Source: Raffaelea ambrosiae (Eukaryota; Ascomycota; Sordariomycetes; Ophiostomatales; Ophiostomataceae). Taken from it: 64,000 nucleotides of DNA. This document shows, in pieces, positions 34,822 to 46,206 of the stretch. Position 1 is the stretch's first letter. Each line of letters opens with the position of its first letter. The DNA lies in NCBI GenBank assembly GCA_002778195.1, contig PCDI01000004.1, positions 3,198,226-3,262,225 on the forward strand. The letters are read 5' to 3'. The position numbers and the translations under genes are program-made. Below the pieces are notes generated by a model, which worked only from the letters and a program-made list of their open reading frames with translations, searched no databases and was not told where the DNA came from.

Positions 34822-36529
34822 ATGATGCTCGGTCGGCGGCCAGCGGCCGCGCGGTTTGTGTGCCGCAGCTGCACACGGCGGCTGGAGCAGCGGGTCCACC
34901 AGCAGCGCACAACGGCCTGGCATCCACAACACCAAGCGCGCCCGCAGCCGCGGCAGCAGCAGCGATTTTTTGCCAATGCGGCCGAGACGCTTGTGCCCGA
35001 CATGGACGACATCTACGACGTGGTCTGTGTGGGCGGTGGGCCAGCCGGACTGAGTCTGTTGACAGCTCTTCGTAAGTCTTAGGTCAATAGAGGCAGGCCT
35101 CGGGACAGGGCATCCCCAGACCCCAACTGAGCTGACAGCAAGCTGCTCCCAAGGCGCCAATCCCGTCACGGCCAACCTGCGCCTTGCTCTTGTCGAAGCC
35201 CAGGACCTCAACAAGCTTCGCGCCTGGACCCCGTCGCCCGACCAGTTCGCCAACCGCTGCAGCTCCCTCACGCCCGGCTCCGCGCGCTTCCTCGCGCGCG
35301 TCGGCGCCTGGCCGCACCTCCACCGCGACCGCGTGCAGGCCTACCAGGCCATGCAGGTCTGGGACGGCGTCACCGGCGCCCAGATCGCCTTTGACTGGCC
35401 GCCCGGCACGCCGACCAACCCGGAGACCGGGTCCACCATTGCCTACATGGTCGAGAACGTCAACCTGACGTCCGGTCTGCTGCGCCGTCTCGACGAGCTC
35501 GGCGGTGTGACGTACTTGGACAGCCGGCGGGTGAGCAGCATTGGGTTTGGAAGCGATGCAGAGGCGTCTTCTTCTTCTTCTTCTTCTTCTGGCCTGGACC
35601 TGTCGCAGTGGCCCGCCGTCCACCTGGAGGACGGCAACAGCAGTCGCAGCGGCAACGGCGGCAAAAAGACGCTGCTGGCCCGCCTGCTCGTGGGCGCCGA
35701 CGGCGCCAACAGCCCTGTCCGGAGCTTTGCCGACATTGCCGCCCGCGGCTGGGACTACGGCCGCCACGGCGTCGTGGCCACCCTGAAGCTGGAGGAGGGC
35801 GGCGGCAGCGTGTCGGGCGACGCCTTCAAGACCGCGTACCAGCGCTTCCTCCCGACCGGGCCCGTCGCCCTGCTGCCGCTGCCGGGCCGCTTCGCCACCC
35901 TTGTCTGGTCCACCACGCCCGAGCGCGCGCAGTTCCTCAAGTCGCTCGGCCCCGAGGACTTTGTCGCCATGGTCAATGCCGCGTTCCGACTGCGCCCGGT
36001 CGACCTGGCCTACCTCCACAGCGCGCCCAGCCGAGCCGTCCAAGACGAGGTAGCCTGGCGGCTGAAGGAGGATGCCGAGGCGGCCAACGAGGACGGCCCG
36101 GGACCCGTGGTCGGCGTGCAGGCCGGCAGCGTGGCGTCTTTCCCGCTGCGCCTCCGGCACGCCGACGACTACATTGGCGAGCGCGTTGCGCTGGTCGGCG
36201 ACGCCGCGCACACGGTGCACCCGCTGGCGGGCCAGGGGCTGAACCAGGGCCAGGGCGACGTCGAGAGCCTGGCGCGGACGATTGCCTATGCGGTGCAGCA
36301 CGGCCAGGACCTGGGCGTGCGCACGTCGCTGGAGCCGTACCCGGCCGAGCGGTATGCCGCCAACCACGTGCTGATGGGCGTGTGCGACAAGCTGCACAAG
36401 CTGTACGGCGTGGAGAGCGGGCCGCTGGTGCCGCTGCGGTCGCTGGGTCTGCGGGCGGTGAACGCGTTGCGGCCGGTCAAGGACGCGATCATGCGGCAAG
36501 CTGCTGGTGACGGCGGGATGCGGCTGTAA
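34822..36529 (+). CDS. COQ6: Ubiquinone biosynthesis FAD monooxygenase COQ6
   Basis: Exons 34822-35071 and 35154-36529 give 541 aa. The first 50 residues are rich in Arg, Gln and Ala without acidic residues apart from one Glu, a mitochondrial targeting peptide. The FAD-binding GGGPAG is at 71-76 and the second FAD motif GDAAHTVHPLAGQGLNQG starts at 432. A DG motif (VGADGANSPVR) is also present. The order matches the UbiH/COQ6 class, which hydroxylates C5 of the ring on the matrix side of the inner membrane. A run of Ser encoded by a TCT microsatellite (about 35568-35590) interrupts the sequence, and the protein is longer than yeast Coq6 (479 aa) through this and the leader. Confidence 0.94.
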
Positions 36530-38605
36530 AATTGTCATGATCGTGGTTGTCGTGCATGAGGTGCGGTGTGCGGAAGATCTGTTGTGAGCCTTTAGTAGGG
36601 GGGGGAGGCGAGAGACAAAGACAAAAAAAAATTGGAGGGGGAACATCACAAAAGTGAAAAGTGAACGGTAAAAAAGCGAGCAAAAAGAGAAGTATATGAC
36701 GGAAGATCGTGGAAGACTGTGGTTTCGTCATATCAACACACCCCCCCCCCCCAAACCCTTGTACAAATAATGAATCAGCCTGTCAGGTGGGAAACGGTAT
36801 CACGGGACTATAAAAGCACAACGAAACAGAAACAAAAACAGTAATAATAACGCCTCTTTCATTATCAAACAACTCGTTGTGACAGTGATTCAAGGATCTG
36901 GTGTCAACGGTGCTTTGTGTTCATTCGAGGCGGGATTTGCCTGGGTGTGTTTATCTGTTCATGTGAGGGGCTCTTGCTGGAGGTTCCGTGTCAACTCTGA
37001 AAGAACGGCAACAATGGCGAGCGTGTCACTGGCTGTCCATCATCCAGACTGCTACACTGACGACATATCACTATTTTCTGACAATAAACTCAGCAGGTAT
37101 TGCTTCTCAACCCCCTTTTTTTTCTTTTCAACGGGGGCTTACTGTTCCATCGTCCAACTCTTTTTCAAGACACAAAGGGGCTGATACGTAGGTCGGCCAG
37201 TCCGAGAACTCTCTCTATCGTAGTATTGGTACACTTGGCTTTCGATGGCTGGATCAGAGATCTGTTAGAGATAACTTTTGAGAGGCTGGTGAAAAGAACA
37301 AGATCTCTCGTGTTCGGTAGCAAACAGGCGTTACATGTGCTCTCCCGTGGAGATTGGATGGTTGAATGTGTTGGTTTGAACGTCCAGCATCCCTCGCCAG
37401 AGCGTTTGTGATGGTGACGGACTAGGTAACGGACCTGGGTGCAGGGAAAGTGTATAACAAGCAGCCTCTTCTGACACGAACCGCAGCGAAAGTGGTTGGC
37501 ATGGTGACAATATCAGAGGCAGAACAAAAATGGGGAGTTAGCCGCAGCCAGCGAAATCAGAGCCTCTCCTCTTCTGTGACCCACGTGCTAACATGCCATG
37601 AGTTGGCAGCCTCATGCACCAGGACGACCCTGGCTTTTGCCACCCATCATATGCCCAGGCATCTCCGCCCGACAGCTGTCTGGCGGCTGCTCAGCGTCCC
37701 GGCAGCCGCTCTCCCCCCTCCTCTCTGGCTGCCAGAGGGGCTACCGGAGGACTATACATCCAGACGGCTTTCTGAGTGGCCGTCCCATCTTTCTGGCCCT
37801 CCCAGGCTTTTGCTCTTCCTGCCTCGCTTCCCGCTGTCCATCCTCAGACAGCTCTGACTTTCGTTCCATGTCGTCGACTTCTTTTCCCTTACCTTGGACC
37901 CGATTCCAATATGACTTTGTTCTTTGTTCTGGTTGGTTTCTTCCCTGTTTTGGCTTGCTGCTCCCTCTCCTCTTCGCCCGTCTTCCCCCTGTCTGTTCGA
38001 ACGTTCCTATTCTTGTTCACCTTTCCCAACGGTTTCTCTACACCGACCGGATACAAAACCGTGGATTTCGATCACGCATTCTCTTTGCATCTTAAACATC
38101 GACATAAAATACTCTGGGCCTCTTTGCTTCATTACCGTTCGTGGCCAAGATCGGTATTTATACCGACAACATGCCATCGTCGTGACGGGCTTCGGTTTCT
38201 TCTTTCTATTCTTCCTATCCCCTATCCCCCCCCAAACAACAACACCTCTCACTGTCGTCACTCACTCGTCCTTTTTGATTGATTCTTCTTCATCTCGCAA
38301 CATTTTACTCCGACTGAGCCCTCTATTCTGAGGTACAACTCTGCTTTGTCGCGATCTCACGATCTCGGGACACCACAACACCACAAACGAAGTCAGACGC
38401 GACTGAATCCAAACAGTACACCAAAAACGAGCCAGGCCAAAAAAAATAAAAGAAGGCTCTTCTGATTTGGCTTCATACACATTTCGACGGACTTCTAAAC
38501 ACGATCTCGTGAAAATTCATCGACGGCGAAAAGAAAAACAATCAAAAAACAGCAACACAAGCCGCGAACCAAACCAGTGCGATATCACAATCCGAATCCA
38601 ACGCC
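36530..38605. other. Long intergenic region with C-run and CT-rich leader
   Basis: 2.1 kb without a recognised gene. It holds a 12-C run at 36741-36752 and, from about 37650 on, pyrimidine-rich DNA that likely forms a long promoter and leader for the gene at 38606. Open frames of 60-170 codons in the CT-rich part are compositional. Confidence 0.4.
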
Positions 38606-40102
38606 ATGTGTTTCGAGGAATTCATCGGCTACACCTGTGGCCATAGATCCCTCTCGGTTCTCCGACCATGCCCGCTCACCACCGCCAGTCACACGTTTCC
38701 GGCCTGTTCGCTCCGGGGCGACAAGGCCTTTTTGGCTGGCGAGATGTGCTCCGCCTGCCAGAAGATCATCCACAGCAGGGCCACCCAGATTGAGGAGTTC
38801 GAGCATAGGTTTATGCACGAACGTGGTGCCTGCGGCTGTGAGACCGTGTTTCCGTACCTGATCCGGCCCCGGGTCATCGGTGGAGGCCCAGAAGAGGAGG
38901 AGGCGGCGAATGATGCGTGCGGGACGACAGGAGGTGAGGCAAAAGTCACTGCGGCAACCAGAATCAAACGAAACGAGACCCGCGGCCCAAGCAGCACGGG
39001 AAACCAGTCACTGCCTCCCATCCTGAAGGAGAAAACCGACGCGCACGGAAAGTCGGTCGTCTCGGTGCGGCTATCGAGCCTGTTCGCCGCCGAGTGGGTG
39101 GAAGATCACCGTGCCCGGCACGAGGCGGGACTCTGCCAGTGCAAGATCGACTTCCGCACCTACCAGGAAGCCAAGAAGGACAAGGAGGCAAATCCGGCCG
39201 TCGTCACCAACGACGTGACTAGCAAAGACAGCCACCAGACAGAAGATGACGAGGATTTGGGTCGGTATCTTCGTCGCCCCCAGGCCAACGGCCAGTATCG
39301 ATCATTGTCCGCGTCACCTCCCCAGGGCAGGGCGGCGATTGACACCCCTGACGATTCGTCCGACGAAAGCGAGTCTAACAATGGCCACGATCGTCGTTCA
39401 GCTCGCAGCACCGATGGCCGTCTGCAGTCGTCTACTCTGTCGGCACACGCCGCAGTCTTCTCGCCGGGCGCAAAACACAGCAACCGCATCGGGAGCATCA
39501 CGATGCAGTTCTCCGAAGACGAGGATAGCACGAACGATGAAGGCTCAGCTGGCGCCAAGGCTCGCAAGACAGACGCCACTCCGTCTTCCTCTTCGTCTTC
39601 CTCTTCTTCCAGCAAGCATGCAACGGAAACGGCGGCCCATGTTCTGTACCCGGACACCAAGATCGTCCGGTTCTCGGGCGCCATTTTTACCAAAGTGCCT
39701 GACTACCTGCCCCTGACAGGGCCCTTTCTTGACCAGCCGGCCCAGGGCAGCCGGGGGGTGGTAGTCGACGGAGTGCTGTTGGCACGTACGGCGGTGGGCC
39801 CCAAGACGAAAGCCACTGGTGAGGATGATAAAGAGGACGCCGAAGGCAAAAAAGCCAGCGACACCAGCAATGGCGGCAACGGTACCACCTCGTCACCGGC
39901 AGAGACGACCCAGGATATGCCACCGTTGGTGATGCCTCCGGAGATGGTTTGGGACGGGAGTGTGCCCCTTGCCGGGCTTCCCTTGGGTGCGGGACCGGAA
40001 GGCGTGCCGCATACGGTGCTGTTTCATACGTGCCTGAAGTGTTGGCAGGAACACAACGCCAGTGATGCAAAGGCCAAGCAGGACGACAAGGAGGACGAAT
40101 AA
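38606..40102 (+). CDS. Cys/His-rich filamentous-fungal protein, function unknown
   Basis: A single-exon frame of 498 aa. The first 90 residues hold paired Cys/His motifs: MCFEEFIGYTCGHRS, RPCPLTT, CSLRGDKAFLAGEMCSAC, HRFMHERGACGCE. A second Cys pair (GLCQCKIDF) follows at about 175, and another (HTCLKCW) near the C-terminus. The spacing suggests metal binding, but it does not fit a zinc-finger class I can name. The middle (about 200-345) is disordered and rich in Ser/Asp/Glu with a Ser run. No signal peptide or membrane helix is seen. Proteins with a similar MCF-x-EF-x-GYTCGH start occur in filamentous fungi as far as I recall, all without known function. Confidence 0.8.
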   Translation: MCFEEFIGYTCGHRSLSVLRPCPLTTASHTFPACSLRGDKAFLAGEMCSACQKIIHSRATQIEEFEHRFMHERGACGCETVFPYLIRPRVIGGGPEEEEAANDACGTTGGEAKVTAATRIKRNETRGPSSTGNQSLPPILKEKTDAHGKSVVSVRLSSLFAAEWVEDHRARHEAGLCQCKIDFRTYQEAKKDKEANPAVVTNDVTSKDSHQTEDDEDLGRYLRRPQANGQYRSLSASPPQGRAAIDTPDDSSDESESNNGHDRRSARSTDGRLQSSTLSAHAAVFSPGAKHSNRIGSITMQFSEDEDSTNDEGSAGAKARKTDATPSSSSSSSSSSKHATETAAHVLYPDTKIVRFSGAIFTKVPDYLPLTGPFLDQPAQGSRGVVVDGVLLARTAVGPKTKATGEDDKEDAEGKKASDTSNGGNGTTSSPAETTQDMPPLVMPPEMVWDGSVPLAGLPLGAGPEGVPHTVLFHTCLKCWQEHNASDAKAKQDDKEDE

Positions 40103-40655
40103 GCCCGACACCACACCAACATCGTCAGAAGCATCAGTGATGGGTAGCAGCATCGACCACACGCTGACTCTCGGCATCCTCCATCATCGACTATATCGTT
40201 TGACAGCACGGCGGAAACAGCAGACACAGCACGAATGAAACAATCTTTGATATGTTTTTGTGTTGCCTTTACACAAGTCGTTGTCCTTCATCCCCGCCTT
40301 CTAGTCAAATGCTGCATTATGATACAGAAAACGAGAGCAAAAAGGAACTCGAGATAAAAAAAAGAATGGACAGAAAGCATGGAAAATAACAACAATAAAA
40401 AAAGCAAAATGGACCCAAATCGTTTTGTCTAGAATTTTTTTTTCTTTCATCTTTTCTCATATGTACTGGTGAGAAATCACAGGGCATACACACACCCACG
40501 CACACGCACACACACCTCTCTATCACATGAGCACAGCAGAAGAATTCCCTAGCCTAGATCATGCTCCAACTCCCTTTCTGGTGCTACATAGCCGTGTGGT
40601 GGATGGGATCTGTCCCTTTTTTCTCTATGCGTTTGTTTGCTTTCCCGAGAACTCA
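40103..40655. other. Convergent intergenic region
   Basis: 3' flanks of the Cys-rich gene and the complex I gene, with A- and T-runs and a CA-rich stretch at about 40489-40515. No gene recognised. Confidence 0.4.
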
Positions 40656-42330
40656 TTACCGATCAACCTCACCTATGTGGGGTGTTAGTTGCGTTGCTTT
40701 AGGTAAACACAAAAAATAACAAATCTCACGGGTTTCACTTACCAAACACCAGATCCATTGTGCCAATAATGGCCACAGCATCGGCCAGCAAGTGGCCCCT
40801 GGAGATGTGGTCAAAGCCAGCCAGGTGGGCAAAGCCAGGCGCCCGGATGTGCACCCGGTACGGCCGCTCGCTGCCGTCGCTGACCACGTACACGCCCATC
40901 TCGCCCTTGGGCGCCTCGATCACGCTGTAGGTGTCGCCCGGCGGCACGGCGTAGCCCTTGGTGTACAGCAGGAAGTGGTGGATCAGAGCCTCCATGTTCT
41001 CCTTCATGGCGGCACGCGGCGGCGGCGACACCTTGTAGTCCTCGACGCGCACGGGGCCCGCGGGCATCTTGTTGAGGCACTGGTGGATGATGCGCAGCGA
41101 CTGGCGGAACTCCTCCATGCGGCACAGGTAGCGGTCGTAGCAGTCGCCGTTGATGCCGACGGGCACGTCAAAGTCGACCTGGTCATAGGCGTCGTACGGC
41201 ATGTTCTTGCGAATGTCGTAGGGCACACCCGAGCCGCGCAGCATGACACCCGTGAACGACAGGTTCAGTGCCTCCTCGGCCGACATGACACCGACGCCCT
41301 GCAGACGGTTGATCCAGATCCGGTTGTCCGTCAGCATCTCCTCGGTCTCGTCAATGCGGTCACCGAACTGCGTCGCCCATTGGTAGATGTCGTCGAGCAG
41401 ACCCACGGGAATGTCCTCATGGACACCGCCAGGGCGCACATAGGCAGCGTGCATACGCGCGCCGGAAACACGCTCGTAGAATTCCTACACGAAAAAGAGA
41501 AAAAGCCCCAGTCAGCATTTTCAACCAATGGCTCCAATTGTACTCCCCCCCCAATTCCTTGCCTTGCTTCACTTCCCAACACGTACCATCAGCTTCTCAC
41601 GCTCCTCGAAACCCCACAGGAAAGGCGTCAGGGCACCGACGTCCATGGCGTGGGACAGGACCGACATCAGATGGTTCAGGATGCGCGTGATTTCGCCAAA
41701 CAGAGTGCGGATGAACTTGGCCCGCTGGGGAATCTCCACGTTCAGCAGCTTCTCCACCGCCAGCGCAAAGCACTGCTCGTTGGTCATCATGGACACGTAG
41801 TCGAGCCGGTCAAAGTACGGCAGCGCCTGGAGGTAGGTCTTGTACTCGCACAGCTTCTCTGTGCCGCGGTGCAGCAGGCCGACGTGGGGATCAGCCCGGA
41901 CGATCTCTTCGCCGTTGATTTCCAGAATCAGACGCAACACGCCGTGGGCGGCCGGATGCTGCGGACCAAAGTTGACGGTGTAGTGGCGGATCTTGCGGTT
42001 GGCAACCGAGTTGTCCTGGACTTGCACTTTGCGGATGGCCTCCTCGGGCGGCAATTGGCGCTCAAACAGGTCGTCGGACGTCGTCACTTGGAAGTCTTCG
42101 CCAACAGGCACCAGGCGCGTGGCCTGGCCCTCGTAAGGGTCGGCGTAGCTGCGGAGGCTCGTCGTCGAAAATGCCCGCAGCGCGCTCGATTGTCGCCGTG
42201 CGGCCGCATAGCTTGTTCGTGTGGAGAGGGTGGCGCCGTGGGCGGAGCTGTGGAGGGGTGTCGAGGCCACGGCCGGTCTCAGACACAGCCGCTTGGCATT
42301 GCGGCCGGCCAGCCGGTATAGACTGGTCAT
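40656..42330 (-). CDS. nuo-49: NADH:ubiquinone oxidoreductase 49-kDa subunit (NDUFS2)
   Basis: Minus-strand exons 42330-41587, 41484-40743 and 40672-40656 give 500 aa. An Arg/Ser/Ala-rich N-terminus marks mitochondrial import. The mature part has the family's NFGPQHPAAHGVLRL, HVGLLHRGTEKL, YFDRLDYVSMM and, near the C-terminus, GEMGVYVVSDGS and FAHLAGFDHIS. The conserved final residues VFGEVDR are only reached by splicing to a 17-nt last exon (GT|GAG GTT GAT CGG TAA) behind an ACTAAC branch point and a TAG acceptor. The subunit helps form the quinone-binding site of respiratory complex I. The gene is divergent from RPC40. Confidence 0.96.
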
Positions 42331-42961
42331 TGTGGTGGTGTGTGGTCGGTCTCTGCTTGTTTCGTGATGTTGATTTTAGAGGGCAAAATCTCGGCAGAAC
42401 GGAGAGGAAAGGTCGGCCCCGCTGCTGTCGTGGGTGAGAATTGCCTCGGAAAGCGGGATGCTCTCGAGAACAGCCAAATCCCCCGATGGCAAAGGCTCGA
42501 TCGGAGCTGGCTGAAGTCGGATGGGGGGGCGGAGGAGGAGTGCCGGAGCGGAGAGGGGATCGTGAGTGCGGCAAAACGGGCAACACCTTCCAATGCTCTC
42601 AAATTGTCTCCTTGTCCGTCAAGTCCCGAGCTTGTCAAAAAATAACTAAAATGCGGACCAGCATATTTCCGATCCGACCCACTTTTCCCAGCGAGTCACA
42701 GAGCTTGAATTACTCGACGCTTAGCCATTGGGTAATTGGAGTAATTATGGGACCAGTCTGCTCACCGCGGTGAGTACCCCTCCAAAGTTCAGCCGAGACT
42801 CACCTTAGGTGAGCTTTGTTCACCTGAGCGATAAGGGTGAGATAAGAAAAAAAAAGTTCGAAGCATGGCAAAAAAAAGAGTCCGCCAAAATTCTTGCGTC
42901 TCTCTCTCTCGCTTTCTCTTTTTTTCCCACACAGCACACTCCACATAGCCATGCGAACATA
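42331..42961. promoter_or_regulatory. Divergent upstream region of complex I 49-kDa and RPC40
   Basis: 631 bp between two divergent starts. It contains an unusual set of short inverted elements around 42763-42836 (GGTGAGTACC, GACTCACCTTAGGTGAGC, GTTCACCTGAGCG) built on CACC/GGTG half-sites. Function unknown. Confidence 0.5.
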
Positions 42962-44180
42962 ATGGCACCAATAGTAAAGCCTAGCCAAGCCGAGATCGAT
43001 CGGCGGAGGGTAAGCATTTGATTTAAGATCGTTTAGCGAGTGCCGACAAATGTGTGCTGACTCTTTCTTGACGCAGACCGTCGGGGTCAACCTCGAGACG
43101 GTCACAAATGTCTCGGCCACCGAGTTCCCCGGCCACTACCCCGGTGAAGACTTGTCGTGGGACGTCGACGAGTTCCGCGAAAACCTTCAAGTCATCTTCC
43201 ACAAGAACGAGCAGCTAGATGCGTCCTTCTCGCTTGTTGGCGTGGACGCCAGCATCGCCAACGCCTTCCGGCGCATTCTGATCTCCGAGATTCCTACCGT
43301 GGCCATTGAGACGGCCTTTATTTACAACAACACATCGGTGATCCAGGACGAGGTGCTGGCGCACAGACTGGGTCTGATCCCGTTTAAGGGCGGCCACGAT
43401 GGCCTCCGCAACTTCATCCGGTGGTGGAAGAAGCCGTCAGCCCCGTCAACCACGGCTGACAACACGGCCGATGCCAACGACGTGCCCATGTCCTTTGACT
43501 ATAACACCATCCAGCTCAAGCTGCAGGTTGCCTGCACGTACAACCGCGACGCTGCTCCCGATGAGACCGACCCGAAAAAGCTGTACAACCACGCCCACGT
43601 CTACGCCAGCGACATTGTCTTTGAGCCCGAAGGCCGCCAATCCGAGTACTTCTCCGGCGAGAACGCCATCGCGCCCGTCAACCCGGACATCCTTGTGGCC
43701 AAGCTGCGCCCCGGCCAGGCCCTCGATATCGAGATGCACATGCACAAGGGCATCGGTGCCGACCACGCCAAGTTCTCGCCCGTTTGCACAGCCTCGTACC
43801 GCTTGCTGCCCATCATTGACATCACCCAGCCGATCCTGGGTGCCGATGCCGAAAAGTTTGCGAAATGCTTCCCCGAAGGCGTTATCGGTCTCGAGCCCGT
43901 GACCAGGAAGGATGTCAACCGCGATCCTGCCTATGCCGGCCACGAGGGCGAGAACAAGGCGGTCGTGGTGAACGCGATGGGCGACACTGTCAGTCGCGAG
44001 TGCCTGCGCCACGCCGAGTTCCAGGGCAAGGTGAAGCTGGGCCGGCGAAAGGATCACTTTATCTTCTCAGTTGAGAGCACGGGCCAGTGGGACAGTGATG
44101 AGCTGTTCCTAGAGTCGGTGAAGATGTTGAAGCTCAAGTGCCAGAAGATGGAGCAGCAGGTGATGAATATGGTCCGGTAG
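42962..44180 (+). CDS. RPC40: RNA polymerase I and III common subunit AC40
   Basis: Exons 42962-43009 and 43077-44180 give 383 aa. The core reads as the alpha-like subunit of Pol I and III: SFSLVGVDASIANAFRRILISEIPTVAIE, then EVLAHRLGLIPF, and a C-terminal helix region (LFLESVKMLKLKCQKM). The VDASIANAFRRIL stretch separates AC40 from the Pol II homologue Rpb3. The subunit pairs with AC19 as the assembly platform of both polymerases in the nucleus. An insert at about residues 135-160 (ADNTADANDVP) makes it longer than the yeast protein (335 aa). The short first exon (16 codons) ends in a phase-0 intron. Confidence 0.94.
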
Positions 44181-44488
44181 ATGGTGCCATGAGGTGGGGG
44201 GGAGGGGGGGGTTTCTTAATCTGTGGGAGGAATGAAGCATTTTGCATTTTCGACATCATAGAATAAAGGTGTTTTAACGTGGCGGTGAGGTTTTTCATAA
44301 GGCGTCCAGGATACCAAAAAAAGAAAGGTGTAATCAAAAAATACACACACAGCGATACGTACTGAGAAAAAAAAATGCTTTCGTTTTATTTGTTTGGTCT
44401 TTATTGCATGTCGTTAATTTTTGAGATTCTTTTTCTGTGTGTGATTCAGCCCATTTTCATCTTGCCTCATCTATATGCTTTTTGAGTC
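44181..44488. other. Convergent intergenic region RPC40-UBA3
   Basis: Short 3' flanks of convergent genes, including a G-rich stretch at 44196-44212 just after the RPC40 stop. No gene recognised. Confidence 0.4.
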
Positions 44489-45971
44489 TCACGACTTTGG
44501 CGTGAGAACAAAACTGAACACCAGGCTGGGGAACGCCGGGTCCGTGATCACCAGCTCAAATCCGTGCTCAACTCCCAGGTCCTTGAGCGTCTTGTCCAGG
44601 TTTGGTCGTGTCTGCTCCTCCAGGCTCGGCGGCGACCGCATGTACAGCGTCCGGCCCTCAGCACGCACCGAGGGCTTCTTGAGCTGGGCCTCGGGTCGGT
44701 CGCTAAAGGAATCCAGGAACTCCTGCAGGGTCAGGTTGAGGTCGGTGGGCAGTGGCCGTGCCTTCTGGTCGGGCGAGCACACCGGGCAGTCATCCTTGCG
44801 CTCGTGCTTGAACGTGTAGGTGTAGACGCTGTCGTTGCCCGAGTACATCATGTAGTTCTCCTCGAAACCGAGCGAGGGGGCGATGCTGGTGGCGATCTTG
44901 AGCACCTCGTTGCAGCAGCTGGCCGCGATGACGGCGTTGGTCGACGCGATGGCCGGGATGATGTTCTTGACGACGCCCTGTGTCCGCGCGTACGTGACAC
45001 CCGGGATGTCAAACTCGGCGGCGCGGGCCAGCGCCTTCTTGTACAGCCAGGTGATGTGCTCCGGGTCGTCCTTGTCCAGCTGCGGGAACGGCTTCTCCTG
45101 GTCCCATGCGATGACGTGCGCCCACTCGATGCAGTGCTCCGGCTGCCGCGGGATGCTGGCGATGGTGCACAGCGGCACGGCTGCGCGCGGCGCGTGCATG
45201 TCCAGCTGGCACTCGATGCACGACGTGATCGTCGGAATGATCACGCGCGACTGGCCCTTGAAGCCTTCGGTGCCGCCGTCGATCAACGGCTTGATGGCGT
45301 CGCCCGCGCCATCGTCGTCGCCGTTCTCCGCCATGTCCACCAGCGTCGCGTTGATCCACCGCCGAGCCTCGATGCTGTCGAGTCCGCACACGACCGCCTG
45401 GAACTGCATGTAAAAGTCTTGGTCGAAGTCCTGGATGCGCTTGTTGTGCGGTGTGATGGTGACGCCACGCACCCGCTGCATCACGAACCGCGCTGCCACT
45501 TCGGCCTTGAACTTGCCCACGTCCGTCTTGCGAAACAGAAACTGCCGGTTCAGGTTCGAAATGTCGATCGTGTCCATGTCGATGACGTGAATGTCCTTGA
45601 AGCCCGACAGCGCCAGGTCCTTGAGGATCTCACAGCCCAGACCGCCGGCCCCGATCACCAGCACCTTCATCTTGTCGATAAGAGGGATGACCTGCTCCGC
45701 ATCATAGCCCGCTTCCACAAGTGTGAAAGGCCCCGGCGTGGTGCGGATCGTGTCTAGGTATTTCCTACATGAACTGCGTGAGTATTCTGATCTAGGGCAT
45801 TCGAGGATGCCTGGCCAGACGCCCGCGATGGCAGCCTAGAAGGAGGGGCAAAATGACTGCAAACGAGAATGGATTTTTATTTTTATTTTTTATTTTTGCT
45901 GCGTCCATTCCAACATGGAAATGCAATACACACCATCGCGCAGAGCTCGGCTCAACTGCAACAGCAGCCAT
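44489..45971 (-). CDS. UBA3: NEDD8-activating enzyme E1 catalytic subunit
   Basis: Minus-strand exons 45971-45934 and 45764-44489 give 437 aa. The ATP loop GAGGLG is at 51-56, DMDTIDISNLNRQFLFR follows, and the catalytic Cys212 sits in PLCTIASIPR. Zinc ligands are Cys195 and Cys198 (CIEC) with a later CPVC. The C-terminus is the ubiquitin-fold part that recruits Ubc12 (RPNLDKTLKDLGV). The first exon (MAAVAVEPSSAR plus part of Trp13) was found by matching the RW-x5-IRTTPGPFT region to the human RW-x6-ERSGPF; the 169-nt intron keeps frame exactly. Uba3 with Ula1/APP-BP1 activates NEDD8 for cullin modification. The gene shares a 235-bp upstream region with TEL2. Confidence 0.92.
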
Positions 45972-46206
45972 GATGAAAGTTGTCTCATAAAGAGTGAGGA
46001 TGTTTGATTATGGAAGGAAACCTTGCCATGTCGCATGGAAGAGCTGGTGGTTAACATGGCGGCCTTATCGATAAGGAACACTGTCAGCTACCCCGCTAAA
46101 AATGCCTACAGCTACAGCAACAGCCTGAGAGCCCCTGCTGGGGAACTTGCCTAGAACAAACAACTAGCTTGCTTCAAATGTCTGTCCCCCAGAGTTGTTC
46201 GTCGAC
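45972..46206. promoter_or_regulatory. Compact bidirectional upstream region UBA3/TEL2
   Basis: Only 235 bp separate the start codons of two divergent genes, so both promoters and leaders must overlap here. No TATA box is evident. Confidence 0.6.

Noticed and set aside
35084..36649. A 521-codon frame antisense to COQ6
   Set aside because: Compositional shadow; COQ6 motifs are unambiguous on plus.
40792..42321. A 509-codon frame antisense to the complex I 49-kDa gene
   Set aside because: Runs through the intron of the real gene and shows no domain.
44564..45757. A 397-codon frame antisense to UBA3
   Set aside because: His/Arg/Leu-rich shadow of the coding strand without recognisable domains.
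45890..46081. A 63-codon minus-strand frame upstream of UBA3
   Set aside because: It overlaps UBA3 exon 1 in another frame and is explained by that exon and the shared promoter.
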